From the NCBI RefSeq assembly GCF_023278045.1, contig NZ_CP056783.1:1831501-1895500 (forward strand): DNA of 64,000 nt, in the 5' to 3' direction. Each line of letters starts with the position of its first letter. Within the stretch, counting starts at the first letter, position 1. The translations under genes were made by a program, and so were the position numbers. The notes below the pieces were generated by a model. That model had not been told where the DNA came from and did not search any database. It saw only the letters and a program-made list of their open reading frames with translations. Shown piece after piece: positions 48,572 through 59,300 of the stretch. The DNA comes from Flavobacterium sp. K5-23 (GTDB taxonomy: Bacteria; Bacteroidota; Bacteroidia; Flavobacteriales; Flavobacteriaceae).

Positions 48572-49201
48572 TTATTCAATTAAATACTCATCAAATATTT
48601 CACATAACCTTTCCTGCCAACAAAATCCGGTTGAAGATATATTCATTACAAACCATCCTAGTCCGACTGATAAATAAAGATGTCTTCGAATGTCGTAAAC
48701 ACTATTTAATTCAATATTCTTCCAGTTTTTAAGCGCAATAATATCAGACATTGGAAGTCTTTCAATAATAAATGATACTCTCCAAAATTCATCTTTTGAT
48801 ATAATTTTATTACCAAAAAGAGTTAATGTCTTTCCAAGAAGTTTAGCTTTTGAACCCGTTTCTAATTTATCAATAATAGCAATTAATTTTTCACCTACTT
48901 CTGATTGATATTTACTGTCTTCTAAATCTTCAATTATTTTTTTTCGGTTGGTTTCTGATAAAGATGATGATTCTTTAAGAAAAAGAATCATTTTATTAAG
49001 AAACCTAAAATCATTTACCGCTACTCCAGTTTTCCAAATTCCAATTAAAGACCCTACAATTGGTAAATCTTTAAGTACACCATTTTCTAATATTGAATCA
49101 ATTGATATTTCTGCGATGTCAATTCCAATTTTGGTTAAATCAGATTCAGTAATAGTTTGAATAAGTGATTTAGAAAGTTCTTTATCGTTATTATCTGTCA
49201 T
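48572..49201 (-). CDS. uncharacterised protein with a central hydrophobic segment
   Basis: 209 aa. I do not recognise a family. The N-terminal ~40 residues are acidic and helical (MTDNNDKELSKSLIQTITESD), followed by an amphipathic/hydrophobic stretch LKDLPIVGSLIGIWKTGVAV, then helical charged sequence (ETNRKKIIEDLEDS) and a C-terminal part with FWRVSFIIERLPMSDI and YLSVGLGWFVMN. No signal peptide. Its position, between repeat clusters beside housekeeping genes, suggests an accessory gene. Confidence 0.65.
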   Translation of the reverse strand: MTDNNDKELSKSLIQTITESDLTKIGIDIAEISIDSILENGVLKDLPIVGSLIGIWKTGVAVNDFRFLNKMILFLKESSSLSETNRKKIIEDLEDSKYQSEVGEKLIAIIDKLETGSKAKLLGKTLTLFGNKIISKDEFWRVSFIIERLPMSDIIALKNWKNIELNSVYDIRRHLYLSVGLGWFVMNISSTGFCWQERLCEIFDEYLIE

Positions 49202-49442
49202 TCGTTCAATTTCTATTGGTAGATTATAGCTTGTTTAGATGTCTTCGCTTATTATAGCGACTATTTATCCAAATAGATTGGATTTGCTTCTGTTCGTTTC
49301 CTATTATTCATTTTTTCAAATATATAACTTTCCACCGAAAATGCTTACTAAAATATTCGACTTTATAAATTCTCTCAAATCTACCTCCTTTCCAATCAAG
49401 AACTTTACAGAAAACCTCAAAACAAACTTCTTAACACAAATG
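49202..49442. other. first half of the 49.2-49.6 kb gap
   Basis: AT-rich sequence with no gene I can support; a 69-codon ORF here has no recognisable character. Confidence 0.4.
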
Positions 49443-49528
49443 CCCTAGCCCTGATAGAAGCGGCATCCTTTTTCTTGCTCCTTTAGCAAGAAAAAGATAA
49501 AGCGGATAGCAGGAATAGCTCCTAAAAA
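49443..49528 (+). ncRNA. structured flavobacterial intergenic element (possible Flavo-1-like RNA)
   Basis: TAGCCCTGATAGAAGCGGCA at 49446 onward, then a hairpin CTTTTTCTTGC / GCAAGAAAAAG, then AAGCGGATAGCAGG and AGCTCC. A second copy, in the opposite direction, lies at 56168-56240 with the same outer blocks but a different central stem. The pattern of conserved arms around a variable stem indicates a folded RNA or a mobile palindrome; a match to Rfam Flavo-1 is my suspicion, not a result. Confidence 0.55.
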
Positions 49529-49614
49529 ACAGAATAATTCTATTGAAATAGCAGCTGAAATGAGGGTTGAAAAACTTGGGACTTTAAACTTTAAACTTTA
49601 AACAAAAATTTCGT

Positions 49615-49622
49615 ATTTTTGC
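49615..49622 (+). promoter_or_regulatory. candidate -7 box of prfA
   Basis: TATTTTTG fits TAnnTTTG, 23 bases before the prfA ATG; preceded by a run of ACTTTAA repeats. Confidence 0.45.
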
Positions 49623-49645
49623 ACTCCAAATAAAGGACTAAGATT

Positions 49646-50722
49646 ATGTTAGATAGACTTCAAATAGTAAAACAACGTTTCGATGAGATATCGGATTTGA
49701 TTATCCAGCCGGATGTTATTTCTGATCAGAAGCGTTATGTGCAATTGAATCAAGAGTATAAAAGCTTAAAAGCATTGGCTGAAAAAAGAGATGAATACGT
49801 TCTTTTGATGGCTAATATTGAAGAAGCAAACGAAATAATAGCCGATAACAGTGATGCAGATATGACCGAAATGGCCAAGATGCAACTGGATGAAGCAAAA
49901 GGAAGATTGCCGGAACTGGAAGATGAAATCAAATTTATGTTGATTCCTAAGGATCCTGAAGACGCCAAGAATGTTATGGTGGAAATTCGTGCCGGAACCG
50001 GTGGGGATGAAGCGAGTATTTTTGCAGGGGATTTATTCCGTATGTACACAAAATATTGTGAAAACCGCGGATGGAGAACATCAGTAGTGGATATGAATGA
50101 AGGAACTTCAGGTGGTTTTAAAGAGGTGATTTTTGAAGTAACTGGAGAAGATGTTTACGGTACATTGAAATTTGAAGCAGGTGTTCACCGTGTGCAACGT
50201 GTTCCTCAAACGGAAACGCAAGGACGTGTGCATACATCAGCAGCGACTGTTATGGTATTGCCGGAAGCAGAGGAATTTGATGTTCAAATTGATATGAATG
50301 ATGTACGTGTGGATTTCTTTTGTTCGTCAGGACCTGGTGGACAATCGGTAAACACAACTAAATCAGCTGTACGTTTGACGCACATTCCTACGGGATTAGT
50401 GGCGCAATGTCAGGATCAAAAATCACAACACAAGAATAAGGATAAAGCTTTTATTGTATTGCGTTCTCGTTTATACGAACAAGAATTAGCCAAAAAACAA
50501 GCTGAGGATGCTACTACACGTACTTCTCAGGTAAGTTCAGGTGACCGTTCGGCTAAGATTCGTACGTACAATTATGCGCAAGGTCGTGTTACTGATCACA
50601 GAGTTGGTTTGACGCTTTATGACCTAGGGAACATTATGAATGGTGACATTCAGAAAATTGTTGACGAGCTTGCCTTAGTGAACAATATGGAAAAATTGAA
50701 AGAAGCTAGCGAAGTTTTTTAA
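49646..50722 (+). CDS. prfA: peptide chain release factor 1
   Basis: 358 aa. Domain with [45 protein letters not shown], and the catalytic loop [19 protein letters not shown] with GGQ. C-terminal [21 protein letters not shown]. It releases the nascent chain at UAA/UAG. Confidence 0.97.
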   Translation: MLDRLQIVKQRFDEISDLIIQPDVISDQKRYVQLNQEYKSLKALAEKRDEYVLLMANIEEANEIIADNSDADMTEMAKMQLDEAKGRLPELEDEIKFMLIPKDPEDAKNVMVEIRAGTGGDEASIFAGDLFRMYTKYCENRGWRTSVVDMNEGTSGGFKEVIFEVTGEDVYGTLKFEAGVHRVQRVPQTETQGRVHTSAATVMVLPEAEEFDVQIDMNDVRVDFFCSSGPGGQSVNTTKSAVRLTHIPTGLVAQCQDQKSQHKNKDKAFIVLRSRLYEQELAKKQAEDATTRTSQVSSGDRSAKIRTYNYAQGRVTDHRVGLTLYDLGNIMNGDIQKIVDELALVNNMEKLKEASEVF

Positions 50723-50878
50723 GAAAATAGAGCAAAGAAAATAGAATAAAGAGAATAGAAAAAAGATGCCATACTGAATTTTAGTTTTGGCATTTTTTTT
50801 AATTTTAAATTAACTAAAGAGTATAATTAAGTTTAAGCGGGGCAACCTGAAACTTTAAACTTTAAACTTTTCATTCGA

Positions 50879-51706
50879 ATGACTACACAACAACTAATCA
50901 ATCAAATCAAAGATAAAAAATCGTTTCTATGCGTAGGTTTAGATGTCGATTTAAATAAGATTCCGAAACATCTTTTAGATTTGGAAGATCCTATTTTTGA
51001 ATTCAATAAAGCGATAATTGATGCGACTCACGATTTGGCCGTTTCTTATAAACCCAATACCGCTTTTTATGAAGCGTACGGAATAAAAGGATGGATGTCA
51101 TTGCAAAAAACCATCAATTACATCAACGAGAACTATCCAGATATTTTCACCATTGCCGATGCAAAACGTGGGGATATTGGGAATACTTCTTCGATGTATG
51201 CCAAAGCTTTTTTTGAAGATTTGAAATTTGATTCAGTTACTGTTGCTCCATATATGGGGAAAGATTCGGTTGAGCCTTTCTTGGCATTTGAAAATAAACA
51301 CACTATAATGTTAGCGCTGACATCAAACGAAGGTGCTTTTGATTTCCAAACGTTAAACGTGAACGGAAAAGAATTGTACAAACAAGTTCTGGAAACGTCT
51401 AAATCTTGGAAAAACAGTGAAAACCTGATGTATGTAGTAGGCGCAACCAAAGCGGAATATTTCACGGAAATTCGTAAGATTGTCCCTGACAGTTTTTTAC
51501 TGGTTCCAGGAGTGGGAGCACAAGGAGGAAGCCTTTCTGAAGTTTGTAAATACGGTATGAATGCTAACGTAGGATTGCTTATCAATTCATCAAGAGGAAT
51601 TATCTATGCATCAAATGGAACTGACTTTGCTGATAAAGCAAGGGAAGAAGCGTTGAAAATGCAACAGGAAATGGAAACGATTATTAGTTTAAAGTTTCAA
51701 GTTTAA
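50879..51706 (+). CDS. pyrF: orotidine 5'-phosphate decarboxylase
   Basis: 275 aa, the longer (type 2) OMP decarboxylase class. [47 protein letters not shown] (catalytic Lys-Asp), [11 protein letters not shown] near the C-terminus. It makes UMP from OMP in pyrimidine synthesis. It is preceded by a CTTTAAACTTTAAAC-type repeat like the one ahead of prfA. Confidence 0.96.
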   Translation: MTTQQLINQIKDKKSFLCVGLDVDLNKIPKHLLDLEDPIFEFNKAIIDATHDLAVSYKPNTAFYEAYGIKGWMSLQKTINYINENYPDIFTIADAKRGDIGNTSSMYAKAFFEDLKFDSVTVAPYMGKDSVEPFLAFENKHTIMLALTSNEGAFDFQTLNVNGKELYKQVLETSKSWKNSENLMYVVGATKAEYFTEIRKIVPDSFLLVPGVGAQGGSLSEVCKYGMNANVGLLINSSRGIIYASNGTDFADKAREEALKMQQEMETIISLKFQV

Positions 51707-51759
51707 AAAAAGTTTCAAGTTTCTTGGATTGTCCATAAAATATTGTGAACACGATAAAT

Positions 51760-51960
51760 CTTAACTTTTCTTAATTTCTTAATGGTTTAAGTTTTTAAAC
51801 ATTAAGAAATTAAGTTTCATTAAGCTTGTGTATAGCTTTTAAACTTAAAACAAGAAAACTTTGTGACCTTTGCGTAAAACTTCGCGACCTTTGTGGTAAA
51901 ACAATAAAACTTAACTTTTCTTAATCTCTTAATGGTAAGAAAAAAAATAGTGGTTAAACT
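51760..51960. repeat. imperfect repeats of AACTTTTCTTAAT(T/C)TCTTAATGG
   Basis: Two copies (about 51764-51787 and 51909-51932) with an inverse-like ACATTAAGAAATTAAG between. They form AT-rich hairpins in the pyrF/btuF2 gap. Confidence 0.55.
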
Positions 51961-51984
51961 TTTAAACTTGAAACCTTTTCAAAC

Positions 51985-52785
51985 TTGAAACAAAATATTT
52001 TTATAGATCAACTCGGAACTCAACACACATTTGAAACTTCGCCTAAGCGTATAATTTCACTTGTTCCTTCCCAAACGGAATTACTGTTTGACTTAGGTCA
52101 GGAAGCTAAAATCGTTGGGATAACAAAATTCTGTGTGCATCCTTATCATTTAAAGTCAACCAAGAAGATTGTAGGGGGAACCAAGAAAGTGCATTATGAG
52201 AAAATCCGTTTGTTACAACCGGATATTATCATTTGCAATAAAGAAGAAAACACCCTGGAGATCGTTGAAGAATTGCGAAAGATATGCGCAGTTTGGGTAA
52301 CTAATATCATCACTATTGAAGATAATTTTCAGATGATTACTGATTTTGGTCAGCTATTTAATTGCAGAACCGAGGCCAAAAAGTGGAACGATAAATTGGC
52401 TTTTGCCTTGAGCGATTTCAAGAACTTCATTAAAGACAAAGCGATAAAGAAAGTGGCCTATTTCATTTGGAAAAAGCCTTATATGGTTGCGGGTTCAGAT
52501 AATTTCATCAATGAGTTGCTGAAGCTGAATCACTTTGAAAATTGCTATGGCAATTCAGGGCGCTATCCAGAAATAGAAATTGAGAAAATACAGGAAGAAG
52601 GAAATCCTGAAATAATTCTGCTTTCCTCAGAGCCTTTTCCTTTTAAAAAGGAAGATGGGTATGAAATAGCTGAATTTGTTCCTGACGCCCACATTATTAT
52701 CGTTGATGGCGAAATGTTTTCTTGGTACGGAAGCCGACTCCTAAAAGCCTTCGATTATTTTAAAAAACTACATAACACTTTATAA
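51985..52785 (+). CDS. helical-backbone metal/corrinoid-binding protein without a signal peptide
   Basis: 266 aa starting at TTG 51985; no ATG is suitably placed. BtuF-like fold: TSPKRIISLVPSQTELLFDLGQEAKIVGITKFCVHP, LLQPDIIICNKEENT, IWKKPYMVAGSDNFINELL, EIILLSSEPFPF. Unlike the lipoprotein at 7450, no export signal precedes the first lobe. Family members bind B12 or ferric chelates in the periplasm; a cytosolic version would be a corrinoid-binding or salvage factor. The alpha/beta hydrolase begins 12 bases later. Confidence 0.8.
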   Translation: MKQNIFIDQLGTQHTFETSPKRIISLVPSQTELLFDLGQEAKIVGITKFCVHPYHLKSTKKIVGGTKKVHYEKIRLLQPDIIICNKEENTLEIVEELRKICAVWVTNIITIEDNFQMITDFGQLFNCRTEAKKWNDKLAFALSDFKNFIKDKAIKKVAYFIWKKPYMVAGSDNFINELLKLNHFENCYGNSGRYPEIEIEKIQEEGNPEIILLSSEPFPFKKEDGYEIAEFVPDAHIIIVDGEMFSWYGSRLLKAFDYFKKLHNTL

Positions 52786-52797
52786 TATTAAATCACT

Positions 52798-53583
52798 GTG
52801 ATTAATTACACCATTTATAAGAACGAAAATAGCACGCAGTGGGTAACTTTTGTCCACGGAGCAGGTGGTAGCTCGTCTATATGGTTCAAACAAATCAGGG
52901 ATTTTAAAAAAGAATATAATGTTTTGTTGTTGGACTTGAGAGGTCACGGAGATTCAAAACCTTCGATAAGAACTGCTTTCAAGCAGGAATATACTTTTAA
53001 GGCTATAGCCAATGATATTCTGGAAGTGTTGGATCATTTAAAAATAGATAAATCCCATTTTGTGGGGATATCGCTTGGAACAATATTGATTAGACAATTG
53101 GCTGAAATGTATCCTGAAAGAGTACAAAGTATGATAATGGGAGGCGCAATCCTGAAAATGAACTTCCGTTCCCAAATATTAATGCGACTGGGGAATACGT
53201 TTAAATATGTATTGCCTTATTTAGTATTGTATCGCTTTTTTGCCTTTATGATTATGCCTAAAAAGAATCATAAAAAATCCCGTTTGTTATTTATCAATGA
53301 GGCGAAGAAATTATACCAAAAAGAATTTCTAAAATGGTTTAAGCTTACCGCTGAGATAAACCCAGTCTTGAAATGGTTTCGCCAAATGGAATTAGATATC
53401 CCTACGCTTTATGTTATGGGAGAAGAGGATTATATGTTCTTGCCTTCCGTTAGAAAAGTTGTGGAGGCTCATTATAAATCATCCAGGTTATTTGTCATAG
53501 AAAATTGTGGACATGTAGTGAATGTAGAGCAACCCAATGCTTTCAATACTGCGGTTCTCTCTTTTATGAATACCACTAAATAA
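52798..53583 (+). CDS. alpha/beta hydrolase
   Basis: 261 aa from GTG 52798. Oxyanion motif FVHGAGGSSSIW, LLLDLRGHGDSKP, nucleophile elbow VGISLGTIL, Asp in YVMGEEDYMF, His in ENCGHVVNVEQP. Substrate unknown. It is adjacent to the BtuF-like gene on the same strand, so the two may be co-transcribed. Confidence 0.9.
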   Translation: MINYTIYKNENSTQWVTFVHGAGGSSSIWFKQIRDFKKEYNVLLLDLRGHGDSKPSIRTAFKQEYTFKAIANDILEVLDHLKIDKSHFVGISLGTILIRQLAEMYPERVQSMIMGGAILKMNFRSQILMRLGNTFKYVLPYLVLYRFFAFMIMPKKNHKKSRLLFINEAKKLYQKEFLKWFKLTAEINPVLKWFRQMELDIPTLYVMGEEDYMFLPSVRKVVEAHYKSSRLFVIENCGHVVNVEQPNAFNTAVLSFMNTTK

Positions 53584-53587
53584 AAAA

Positions 53588-53620
53588 TGCCGGCATCTTA
53601 CGAAGCCGGCAATTTTTTTA
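53588..53620 (+). terminator. terminator after the alpha/beta hydrolase gene
   Basis: Stem TGCCGGC / GCCGGCA with a loop of ~10 bases, followed by AATTTTTTT. Confidence 0.88.
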
Positions 53621-53817
53621 CTAACCAAAACCAAAATAATAAATAACCAGTTTATTACTCTACAAAGATCATATATTCATAGACTTAATGCTGTTAAGAT
53701 TTTGTTATTAGTTTGTTGTGTATAAGTTAAGTTTTTTAACTTTATATGGGATTAAACTACTGATTTAGTGTTTTCTATCTTTATTTTTGTTTTAATTTTA
53801 TTCTAAATCATAAATAA

Positions 53818-54468
53818 ATGACAATTTTAAAAATTGAATTGCTAACTAATAATATCAATGCAACTTCTGAGTTTTATCAGGAAGTGCTTGGGTTAAAAAT
53901 GATTGCAATCAATGAAACCAGTGTTTCGTTTCAAGCAGGATCCACTACGTTGAGATTTGTTTTGTCTAAAATTGAAAACCCCATTTATCATTTTGCTTTT
54001 GATATTCCAAATAATCAATTACTAGAAGCATTTGGTGCTATCGAAAAATACACTGAAATACTCGAAGTTATTCCCCCTGATAAAATTGCAGACTTTTATA
54101 ATTGGAATGCAAAGTCGTTTTATTTTTTTGATAATAACGGAAATGTTTTAGAACTCATATGCCGTTATAATTTGGACAACAAATCAGAGGAACCTTTTAG
54201 CGGTTCTTCCATTATTTCGATAAGTGAAATAGGTTTTGTGTCCAAGAATGTTTCGCAGCTTTGTGATGAATTAGTGGCGAAATATGATGTTCCTGTATTT
54301 TCTATGCAGCCTAAACTCGAGAAATTCATCGTTCTAGGAACCGAAATCGGACTTTTTATACTCGCTGCAGAAGGAAAAGATTGGTATCCCACAAATATAA
54401 AAGCAAAATCGTTTTGGTCGAAAGTGACTTTTGAAATAGACAATGTGCTTTCTGTATTTGAAACCTAA
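53818..54468 (+). CDS. VOC (glyoxalase/bleomycin-resistance) family protein
   Basis: 216 aa. Two VOC modules: LKIELLTNNINATSEFYQEVLGLKMIAIN.., YFFDNNGNVLELICRYNL, then a second half starting ISEIGFVSKNVSQLCDELV. Metal-binding residues expected in a glyoxalase (Glu in LELI) are present; the activity is unknown. Convergent with purU. Confidence 0.85.
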   Translation: MTILKIELLTNNINATSEFYQEVLGLKMIAINETSVSFQAGSTTLRFVLSKIENPIYHFAFDIPNNQLLEAFGAIEKYTEILEVIPPDKIADFYNWNAKSFYFFDNNGNVLELICRYNLDNKSEEPFSGSSIISISEIGFVSKNVSQLCDELVAKYDVPVFSMQPKLEKFIVLGTEIGLFILAAEGKDWYPTNIKAKSFWSKVTFEIDNVLSVFET

Positions 54469-54484
54469 AAAAGAACGGCAGTGT

Positions 54485-55339
54485 TTAGTAAAACACAACC
54501 GTTTTATTAGAATATACCATCACTTTTCTTTCTGAATGTAGTTTAATTGCTCTTGCCAATACGGTTCGTTCCAGATCGCGCCCTTTCATGATAAAGTCTT
54601 CCACGGAGTTGATATGGGAAACACGGGTGATGTCTTGTTCGATAATTGGACCTTCATCCAGTTCTTCGGTAACATAGTGACTGGTTGCCCCAATAATTTT
54701 CACCCCTCTTTTAAATGCCGAATGATACGGTTTTGCACCTGGGAAAGCAGGCAAAAAGGAATGGTGAATGTTGATGATTTTATTTTCGTAAAGCGAAATC
54801 AACTTGGGAGTTATAATTTGCATATAGCGCGCCAATACCATAAACGTGATTCCGTATTGTTTTAATAATTCGATTTGTTTTGCTTCTCCTTCAATTTTAT
54901 TGTCTTTAGTAAAAGGAACATGGTAAAACGGAATGTTAAATTGATCAGCAATTGGCTTTAAGTCGGTATGGTTACTTATGATCAATGGAATATCCACATT
55001 CAATTCCCCAGCACTATGGCGTCCAAGAATATCAAACAGGCAGTGATTGTACTTAGATACAAACAAGGCCATTTTTGGTTTCACATCTTTATTGTAAAAC
55101 TCCCATGACATATTGAAATCATTTGCAATTGTTTGTTGGAAATCCTCTTTTATTGCTTGTAAACTTATAGAAGCGTTAGTGAGTTCACTTTCCAGTCTCA
55201 TAAAAAAAACATCTTGTTCTACATCAACGTGTTGGTCGATATAAGTGATGTTTCCTTCTACTTTTAACATAAAATTAGTCACTGCGGCAATAATTCCTTT
55301 TTGGTCTTTACAGTGAATAAGTAGGGTAATCGTTTGCAT
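54485..55339 (-). CDS. purU: formyltetrahydrofolate deformylase
   Basis: 284 aa. N-terminal ACT domain (LLIHCKDQKGIIAAVTNFM). Formyltransferase domain with the triad: NIHHSFLPAFPGAKPYH (Asn-His) and GATSHYVTEELDEGPIIEQD (Asp). It hydrolyses 10-formyl-THF to formate and THF, balancing one-carbon pools. Standard length. Confidence 0.96.
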   Translation of the reverse strand: MQTITLLIHCKDQKGIIAAVTNFMLKVEGNITYIDQHVDVEQDVFFMRLESELTNASISLQAIKEDFQQTIANDFNMSWEFYNKDVKPKMALFVSKYNHCLFDILGRHSAGELNVDIPLIISNHTDLKPIADQFNIPFYHVPFTKDNKIEGEAKQIELLKQYGITFMVLARYMQIITPKLISLYENKIINIHHSFLPAFPGAKPYHSAFKRGVKIIGATSHYVTEELDEGPIIEQDITRVSHINSVEDFIMKGRDLERTVLARAIKLHSERKVMVYSNKTVVFY

Positions 55340-55371
55340 TTTGGTTGGTTGTTTTTTGGTAGTAAATTAAT

Positions 55372-56079
55372 CTATTTGTGATCTTGCATTGCAAAAACTC
55401 TTTGTAATAAAGGCGTTGTTCTAGAGCTCAAATTAGTTCTGATGTTTTTCTCTTCGACAGCAATCATTTTGAAAACGCCTATCAAAGCTTGATTGGTAAC
55501 ATAATCCGTTAGATCTGGATTTACTTTGTTTACAAGGGGAATGCTGTTGTATTTGGTGATAATGTTTGCCCAAACTTTGTCAGCTCCCACTTTTGTAAAC
55601 GAATTTTTAATCACCGGATTAAATTTTCCGTATAAGGCAGTTGAGGTACTGTTATTTAAATACGCAGTTGCTGAACTTTCATTTCCCATCAGGATTCCTC
55701 TGGCATCTGTAAAAGACATATTTTTTACAGCAGAGACAAATATAGGAGTTGCTTCTTTTACTGCATCTTCGGCAGCACGATTCAATACTTTTAAACCTTC
55801 GTCAGCCATGGAACTAAGACCAATTTTTCTCAAACCCGCATCTACTTTTCGCAACTCTTCCGGCAATAGAATTTTTACGGCTTCATTTTTATAAAAACCA
55901 TCGGTAGCAGTTAATTTAGTTACTTGTTTTGAAATCCCGTTATTCAAAGCTTCTTTTAGCCCATTAGAAATATCAAACATTCCTATTCCTTGCGTTTGGG
56001 GCAATTGATTCATTACTTGTTGCATTTCGGCACAGCCAAAAAAAGCAAAGACTACTAATAGTAAGGTAAATTTCTTCAT
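55372..56079 (-). CDS. DUF4197 domain lipoprotein
   Basis: 235 aa. Lipoprotein signal with Cys16 (FAFFGC). The DUF4197 pattern is complete: GLKEALNNGISKQVTKLTATDGFYKNEAVKILLPEELR and FTDARGILMGNESSATAYLNNSTSTALYGKFNPVIKNSFTKV. Function unknown. Confidence 0.92.
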   Translation of the reverse strand: MKKFTLLLVVFAFFGCAEMQQVMNQLPQTQGIGMFDISNGLKEALNNGISKQVTKLTATDGFYKNEAVKILLPEELRKVDAGLRKIGLSSMADEGLKVLNRAAEDAVKEATPIFVSAVKNMSFTDARGILMGNESSATAYLNNSTSTALYGKFNPVIKNSFTKVGADKVWANIITKYNSIPLVNKVNPDLTDYVTNQALIGVFKMIAVEEKNIRTNLSSRTTPLLQRVFAMQDHK

Positions 56080-56167
56080 TGTAAGTTGTTTTAGGTGTTT
56101 TAAAAAAGCTTCTGGTTCAAAAATACTGCCATATTTCTATTTAGTAGCATAAACAATGGGTTTTATT

Positions 56168-56240
56168 TAGGAGCAACAGTCCCGCTGTCCGTTATATCCA
56201 CCCAAAAAAAGGGTGGGATGCCACTTCCATCGGGGCTAAT
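56168..56240 (-). ncRNA. second copy of the 49.44 kb structured element (minus strand)
   Basis: Reverse complement reads TTAGCCCCGATGGAAGTGGC then ATCC, a stem CACCC / GGGTG around a T-run, then GATATAACGGACAGCGGGA and TTGCTCC. Outer blocks match the 49.44 kb copy, and the central stem is different. It lies in the gap between the DUF4197 and icmF genes. Confidence 0.55.
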
Positions 56241-56339
56241 GAGCCAGATTTCTGCTTTTTTATTAACAACTGAGTGTAGGAGCAAACAATCATTAAAAAA
56301 ATTTGTAAATTGCAGCACTAAAATTATCATATTCATAAA

Positions 56340-59300
56340 ATGGATTTACAAACACCATATATTCCCAAAAATAAAGTTAGAATTGTTACTGCAGCCTCAT
56401 TATTTGATGGGCATGATGCAGCAATTAACATAATGAGAAGAATTATTCAATCTACAGGAGTAGAGGTAATTCATCTAGGTCATGATAGAAGTGTCGAAGA
56501 AGTGGTGAATACCGCTATTCAAGAAGATGCTAATGCTATTGCCTTAACTTCATATCAAGGAGGACATAACGAGTATTTCAAATACATGTATGACTTGTTG
56601 AAAGAAAAAGGAACGGGTCATATCAAAATTTTTGGAGGAGGAGGAGGAGTAATTTTGCCTTCTGAAATTGCTGAATTACAGGAATACGGAATTACTCGTA
56701 TTTATGCGCCAGATGATGGTCGTTCAATGGGACTGCAAGGAATGATCAATGATTTAGTTCAACGTTCTGATTTTCCTACTGGAGACAAATTAACGGATGA
56801 GGTTCAACAATTAGAATCTAAAAATCCAACAGCAATTGCCAGAATCATTTCTGCGGCTGAGAATTTTCCTGAAATTGCAAAACCAGCATTGGATGCAATC
56901 CATAAAATAAACGAAAACTGCAAAACACCAGTTCTGGGAATCACCGGAACAGGAGGAGCAGGAAAATCATCATTAGTAGATGAATTAGTTCGTCGTTTCT
57001 TAATTGATTTTCCTGAGAAAACCATTGGTTTGATTTCTGTAGATCCATCTAAACGTAAAACTGGAGGAGCATTACTAGGAGATAGAATCCGTATGAATGC
57101 GATTAATAATCCAAGAGTTTATATGCGTTCATTGGCTACGCGTCAATCGAATCTAGCTTTATCTAAATATGTTGCCGATGCGATTCAAGTAATCAAAGCG
57201 GCTAAATACGATATCATCATTCTTGAAACTTCGGGAATTGGTCAGTCTGACACGGAGATTATGGACCATTCGGATGTTTCCTTATACGTAATGACACCTG
57301 AGTTTGGAGCTGCAACCCAATTGGAAAAAATCGATATGCTTGATTTTGCTGATTTGGTGGCACTTAATAAATTTGACAAACGTGGAGCGCTAGATGCGAT
57401 TCGTGATGTTAAAAAACAATACCAACGCAATCATAATCTTTGGGATGTGAATCCTGATGAGATGCCTGTTTTTGGAACCATTGCTTCTCAGTTTAATGAT
57501 CCTGGAATGAATACGCTTTACAAATCCATAATGGATAAAATTGTAGAGAAAACGGATTCCGACCTAAAATCTACTTTTAAAGTGACTCGTGAGATGAGCG
57601 AGAAGATTTTCGTTATTCCGCCGCATAGAACCCGTTACTTGTCTGAAATTGCAGAAAGCAACAGAAAATATGACGAGACCGCTTTGAGCCAACAAAAAGT
57701 AGCTCAAAAATTATACGGTATTTTCAAAACGATAGAATCAGTTTCTGGAAATGTTCCTGTAATAACTAAAACAGGAATTGATGATACAACAGTTTATCCA
57801 AGTGCCATCAAAGAACACGATGAAAACAATATATTCCTTAACCTTTTACTGAATCAATTCGATAAAGTAAAAATGGATTTGGATGCTTACAATTGGGAAG
57901 TGATTCTTACTTGGGACGAAAAAGTAAACAAATATAAAAACCCAATCTACTCGTTTAAAGTGAGAGATAAGGTTATCGAAATAAAAACACACTCAGAATC
58001 GTTATCACATTCTCAAATACCAAAAATAGCCTTGCCTAAGTATGAAGCTTGGGGAGATATATTACGTTGGTGTTTGCAAGAAAACGTACCGGGAGAATTT
58101 CCTTTTACCTCAGGATTATATCCTTTTAAAAGAGAAGGTGAAGATCCATCACGTATGTTTGCAGGTGAAGGTGGACCGGAAAGAACAAACAAGCGTTTTC
58201 ATTACGTGAGTGCTGGTTTACCGGCTAAGCGTTTGTCGACCGCTTTTGACAGTGTGACTTTATACGGTAATGACCCGCATTTACGTCCTGATATTTATGG
58301 AAAAATTGGTAATGCCGGTGTTTCTATCTGTTGTTTGGATGATGCTAAAAAACTGTATTCTGGTTTCGATTTGGTTCATGCTATGACTTCAGTTAGTATG
58401 ACTATCAATGGGCCAGCACCTATGTTGCTTGGTTTCTTTATGAACGCTGCTATTGATCAACAATGTGAATTGTACATTACGGCAAACGGATTAGAGAAAG
58501 ATGTTGAGGTTAAAATCAACAAAATATACAAAGAAAAAGGAGTGGCTCGCCCCGTTTACAATGGCGATTTACCGGAAGGAAATAATGGATTGGGATTGAT
58601 GCTTTTAGGAGTAACAGGAGATCTTGTTTTGCCTTTGGATGTATATAATGAAATTAAGGTAAGAACGCTTTCACAAGTTCGTGGAACGGTTCAAGCTGAT
58701 ATTTTAAAAGAAGATCAAGCACAAAACACTTGTATTTTCTCTACTGAATTCGCTTTGCGTTTAATGGGAGATGTACAGGAATATTTTATTACAAATAATG
58801 TAAGAAACTTTTATTCGGTTTCTATCTCAGGATACCATATTGCCGAAGCGGGTGCAAACCCAATCACACAATTGGCATTCACGCTTTCAAATGGATTTAC
58901 GTATGTAGAATACTATTTGAGTCGTGGAATGAGTATCAATGATTTCGGACCTAACTTATCATTCTTCTTTTCGAATGGAGTAGATCCAGAATATGCGGTT
59001 ATTGGTCGTGTGGCACGTAAAATTTGGGCGAAAGCCATGAAAAACAAATACGGAGCTAACGAAAGAGCGCAAATGTTGAAATACCATATTCAAACTTCGG
59101 GACGTTCCTTACACGCCCAGGAAATTGATTTCAATGACATTCGTACCACATTACAAGCATTGTACGCTATATATGATAACTGTAACTCATTACATACTAA
59201 TGCATATGATGAGGCGATTACAACACCTACAGAGGAATCTGTGCGTCGTGCGATGGCGATTCAGTTGATTATCAATAAGGAATTAGGTTTAGCCAAAAAC

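Noticed and set aside
49239..49448. 69-codon ORF
   Set aside because: No recognisable domain, promoter or codon pattern; likely chance in AT-rich DNA.
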